Shown here: piece after piece, positions 61,325 through 64,000 of the stretch | How positions within the stretch are numbered: position 1 is the first letter of the stretch | How the letters are laid out: every line of letters begins with the position of its first letter | Program-made: the position numbers and the translations under genes | The notes under the pieces: model-generated | Seen by the model: the letters and a program-made list of their open reading frames with translations, nothing else | Told to the model about the DNA's origin: nothing | Databases searched by the model: none | Assembly: GCA_009360345.1 (NCBI GenBank) | Contig: SPDP01000001.1 | Coordinates: 496,001-560,000, forward strand | Direction: 5' to 3' | Origin: Alcaligenaceae bacterium SAGV5 | Lineage (GTDB): Bacteria > Pseudomonadota > Gammaproteobacteria > Burkholderiales > Burkholderiaceae_B | DNA: 64,000 nt

Positions 61325-62530
61325 ATGACGACACACGCTGCACCCCCTTCCCTGAGTCCCGGCCTGGTCTGGCTGATGTCCATCGCCACCGGCCTGACCG
61401 TGGCGGCCAACTACTACGCCCAGCCCCTGCTGCACGTCATTGCCGACGACCTCGGCCTGTCGGTGCCCGAGGCCGGCTCCATCGTGACGGCGGCCCAGGT
61501 CAGCTATGCCGTGGGCCTGTTCCTGCTGGTCCCGCTGGGCGACCTGCTCGACCGGCGCAACCTGATCTTCGTGATGACGCTGCTGGCCGCCGGCGGGCTG
61601 TGCGCCAGCGCGCTGGCGGGCAACCTGCCGGTGTTGCTGGCCGGCACGACGGTGGCCGGGCTGTTCTCGGTGGTCGCCCAGGTGCTCGTGCCCTTCGGCG
61701 CCACGCTTGCCGCGCCGAACGAGCGCGGCAAGGTCGTCGGCACGCTGATGAGCGGCCTGCTGCTGGGCATCCTGCTGGCGCGCACCTTCGCGGGCCTGGT
61801 CGCGGCGCTGGGCAACTGGCGCCTGGTCTACGGGATCGCCGCCATACTGATGGCGGCGCTGGCTTTCATCCTGCGCCGGTCGCTGCCGCACCATCCGGCG
61901 CAGGCCGCCGGCATGGCGTATCCCCGGCTGATCGCGTCGATCGCCGCGCTGTTCGCCCAGGAGCCGGTGCTGCGCACCCGCGCCGTGCTGGGCGCCCTGA
62001 CCTTCGCCAGCTTCGCGATGTTCTGGACTTCGCTGGCGTTTCTGCTGTCGGCGCCGCCGTTCGGCTATTCCACCTTCACCATCGGCCTGTTCGGCCTGGC
62101 GGGCGCGGCCGGCGCGCTGGCCGCCGCGCGGGTGGGCCGGCTGGCCGACCGCGGCAAGGGCGAGACGGCCACGCGCTTCGGCTTGGCGGTGCTGCTGGTG
62201 TCGTGGCTGCCGATCGCGTTCGGCCAGTATTCCGTGGCGCTGCTGCTGCTTGGCGTGATCCTGATGGACCTGGGCGCCCAGGCGGCGCACATCAGCAACC
62301 AGAACGCCATTTACCGCATCCGCCCCGAGGCGCGGGGCCGCCTGACCGCGGCCTACATGACGAGCTATTTCATCGGCGGTTCGCTGGGTTCGCTGGCATC
62401 GGCCTGGCTCTATGCGCATGCCGGCTGGCACGGCGTGTCGATCGGCGGAGCGGTGGCCGCGCTGGCGTCCGTGGCGGCGTGGACCATGCGGCCGCGCGGC
62501 CCCGCCGCCGCCGCGCCGTCCACGCACTGA
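61325..62530 (+). CDS. MFS transporter, drug/sugar efflux type
   Basis: A 401-residue permease with twelve membrane segments. The N-terminus (WLMSIATGLTVAANYYAQPLLHVIADDLGLSVPEAGSIVTAAQVSYAVGLFLLVPLGDLLDRR) is characteristic of AraJ/YdhP-like efflux permeases with the motif A loop GDLLDRRN. ATG 61325 was selected; an ATG at 61283 would start within the dyad. The divergent LysR regulator suggests induction by an exported compound, which cannot be named. Confidence 0.88.
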   Translation: MTTHAAPPSLSPGLVWLMSIATGLTVAANYYAQPLLHVIADDLGLSVPEAGSIVTAAQVSYAVGLFLLVPLGDLLDRRNLIFVMTLLAAGGLCASALAGNLPVLLAGTTVAGLFSVVAQVLVPFGATLAAPNERGKVVGTLMSGLLLGILLARTFAGLVAALGNWRLVYGIAAILMAALAFILRRSLPHHPAQAAGMAYPRLIASIAALFAQEPVLRTRAVLGALTFASFAMFWTSLAFLLSAPPFGYSTFTIGLFGLAGAAGALAAARVGRLADRGKGETATRFGLAVLLVSWLPIAFGQYSVALLLLGVILMDLGAQAAHISNQNAIYRIRPEARGRLTAAYMTSYFIGGSLGSLASAWLYAHAGWHGVSIGGAVAALASVAAWTMRPRGPAAAAPSTH

Positions 62531-62609
62531 CGGCGGGCGTTGCCGCCTCTTACAGGCGTGCGCCGCGCGCCATGCTAGCCTGTGGTCGGACTCTTCCCGG
62601 ACGACGAAC

Positions 62610-63269
62610 ATGGCCGATTCCATCCCCCAGCATCGCTGGGCCGTGCTGCGGGCCGCGCGCCTGATCCCCGTATTGCGCTACCAGGATGCCGAAACCGCCC
62701 TCTACGCCGCGCAGGTGGCACTGCGCGCCGGCTGCCGGGGCATCGAACTGACGTGGACCATTCCCGGCGTGCTGGATGTCCTGCGGTCGCTGCGCGCGCA
62801 GGCCGAACGGGCCGGCCAGACGGATGTGCTGATCGGCGTGGGCACCGTGCTGGATGCCGGGCAGGCCCGGTCGGCCCTGGAGGCGGGCGCCGATTTCCTG
62901 GTCGCGCCGGGAGTCGTGCCGGCGCTGGTGGAACTGGCGGGCGCGGCGGGCGCCCTGAGCATGCTGGGCGCGTTCACGCCCACCGAGATCATCGCGGCCA
63001 AGGCGGCCGGCGCCGACGTGGTGAAGATCTTTCCCGCCGATACCGGCGGTCCGGGCCACCTGGCCGCGGTGAAGGCGGTCTTTCCAGACACGTCCTTCTG
63101 CCCGACCGGGGGCGTGACGCGCGACAACATGGCGGCCTATTTCCGCGCGGGCGCCGACATCGTCGGCATGGGCAGCAACCTGTTCGACAAGGCGCGGCTC
63201 GCCGCGCGCGACACCGAGGCCCTGGTGGCGGCGCTGCGGGCCACGCTGCAGGACGCCGGCGCCGCCTGA
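62610..63269 (+). CDS. eda: bifunctional 4-hydroxy-2-oxoglutarate/KDPG aldolase
   Basis: A 219-residue class I aldolase producing pyruvate from 2-keto-3-deoxy-6-phosphogluconate or 4-hydroxy-2-oxoglutarate. Active-site E46 is in RGIELTWT and the Schiff-base lysine K139 in DVVKIFPAD. The family sequences IGVGTVLDAGQ, FLVAPGV and CPTGGVTRDN are intact. It is a single gene between the MFS gene and the convergent ABC transporter gene. The edd partner gene is not seen here. Confidence 0.9.
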   Translation: MADSIPQHRWAVLRAARLIPVLRYQDAETALYAAQVALRAGCRGIELTWTIPGVLDVLRSLRAQAERAGQTDVLIGVGTVLDAGQARSALEAGADFLVAPGVVPALVELAGAAGALSMLGAFTPTEIIAAKAAGADVVKIFPADTGGPGHLAAVKAVFPDTSFCPTGGVTRDNMAAYFRAGADIVGMGSNLFDKARLAARDTEALVAALRATLQDAGAA

Positions 63270-63282
63270 CCGGGCGCGCGCG

Positions 63283-64000
63283 TTACGAGATTTGCCCGGC
63301 GGCCTGATAGGGCTCGAGCTCGTCGCCCCCGGCCGTACTCTCCTGTTGCCGCCGCCACATGGCGGCATAGGCGCCGTCCAGGGTCAGCAACTGGTGGTGG
63401 CGGCCTCGTTCCACCACCCTGCCACCGTCCAGCACGATGATTTCGTCGGCGTCGATGACGGTGGACAGGCGGTGGGCGATGGTCAGCGTGGTGCGCCCGC
63501 GGCTGACCTCGCGCAGGTTGCCCTGGATCTCGCGTTCGGTGTGCGTGTCCAGCGCGCTGGTGGCCTCGTCGAATACCAGCACCGCCGGCCGCTTCAGAAT
63601 GGTCCGGGCAATGGCCACGCGCTGTTTCTCGCCGCCCGAAAGTTTCAGTCCGCGTTCGCCCACCACGGTCTGGTAGCCGTCGGGCATGGCGAGGATGAAG
63701 TCGTGGATGTGGGCCAGGCGCGCCGCTTCCTCGATCTCGGCCTGGGTCGCGCCCGGGCGTCCATAGGCGATGTTGTAGTAGATGGTGTCGTTGAACAGCA
63801 CGGTGTCCTGCGGCACGATGCCGATGGCCGCGCGCAGGCTGGACTGGCTGATCTTGCGGATGTCCTGGCCATCGATCAGGATCGCCCCGCCGCTGACGTC
63901 GTAGAAGCGGAACAGCAGGCGGCTGAGGGTGGATTTGCCCGCGCCCGAGGAGCCGACCACGGCCACGGTCCTGCCCGCGGGCACGGTGAAGCTGACGTCC
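63283..64000 (-). CDS. Atm1/HMT1-type ABC exporter, C-terminal ATPase part
   Basis: This is the C-terminal end of a fused permease-ATPase; the start lies beyond the window, and about 239 residues are seen. The nucleotide-binding domain shows Walker [12 protein letters not shown]-loop [18 protein letters not shown], signature LSGGEKQR, Walker [13 protein letters not shown] and H-loop AHRLSTV. The style is that of Atm1-like exporters of glutathione-linked sulfur or metal compounds. The last 20 or so residues are variable. Confidence 0.9.
   Translation of the reverse strand, partial: DVSFTVPAGRTVAVVGSSGAGKSTLSRLLFRFYDVSGGAILIDGQDIRKISQSSLRAAIGIVPQDTVLFNDTIYYNIAYGRPGATQAEIEEAARLAHIHDFILAMPDGYQTVVGERGLKLSGGEKQRVAIARTILKRPAVLVFDEATSALDTHTEREIQGNLREVSRGRTTLTIAHRLSTVIDADEIIVLDGGRVVERGRHHQLLTLDGAYAAMWRRQQESTAGGDELEPYQAAGQIS

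Overview
The window is about 64 kb of high-GC, densely coding DNA from a betaproteobacterium. It is most probably an Alcaligenaceae member of the Bordetella/Achromobacter type. The grounds are the dnaN-gyrB start and, above all, nine orphan TctC/Bug periplasmic solute receptors with no TctA/TctB membrane partner. Such expansion of Bug proteins is typical of that family. No rRNA, tRNA, IS element, prophage or CRISPR array was seen.

Layout. Positions 1-3039 hold the end of dnaN and all of gyrB, so the replication origin should lie just upstream. From about 3.2 to 61 kb the DNA is a mosaic of small catabolic operons, usually a local regulator (IclR, LysR, GntR or MarR) plus enzymes and a Bug receptor. 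3.4-8.6 kb: DUF2164, an FAH hydrolase, an IclR regulator, and an enoyl-CoA hydratase/CoA-transferase/Bug operon. 8.7-12.9 kb: a eukaryote-type NADP isocitrate dehydrogenase with a class II aldolase, a LysR regulator and a Bug. 13-17.4 kb: an FAH/VOC/Bug operon with a divergent GntR. 17.4-24.4 kb: two solute receptors, two IclR regulators, and an operon of a divergent M19 dipeptidase, an RraA-like protein, a NIPSNAP protein and a Bug. 24.6-30.9 kb: LysR with a three-part ring-hydroxylating dioxygenase, Bug and MFS permease. 31-33.3 kb: small housekeeping-like genes.

33.4-41.1 kb is the most interesting part. A MarR regulator faces an eight-gene operon with two FAD monooxygenases, a DUF2783 protein, an NTF2-like protein, a protein closely resembling the desulfinase DszB, a DinB-like protein, an FMN reductase and a Bug. 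Two identical-arm operators sit on its promoter. Read together, these genes look like an uncharacterised route for an aromatic compound, possibly one carrying sulfur.

41.3-46.7 kb: a VanA-type Rieske oxygenase without its reductase, then a periplasmic molybdenum hydroxylase (two subunits) with a tri-haem cytochrome c. 46.9-52.6 kb: an amidohydrolase, LysR, creatinase-like M24 protein, PuuE-like deacetylase, SDR and Bug. 52.8-64 kb: DUF3014 protein, enoyl-CoA hydratase, Bug with a ThDP enzyme and aldehyde dehydrogenase, acylphosphatase, LysR with MFS, a KDPG-type aldolase, and the end of an Atm1-like ABC exporter.

Many intergenic regions carry clear dyads whose geometry fits the neighbouring regulator. 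They are listed separately. Functions beyond the family level, and all regulator-operator pairings, are inferences.
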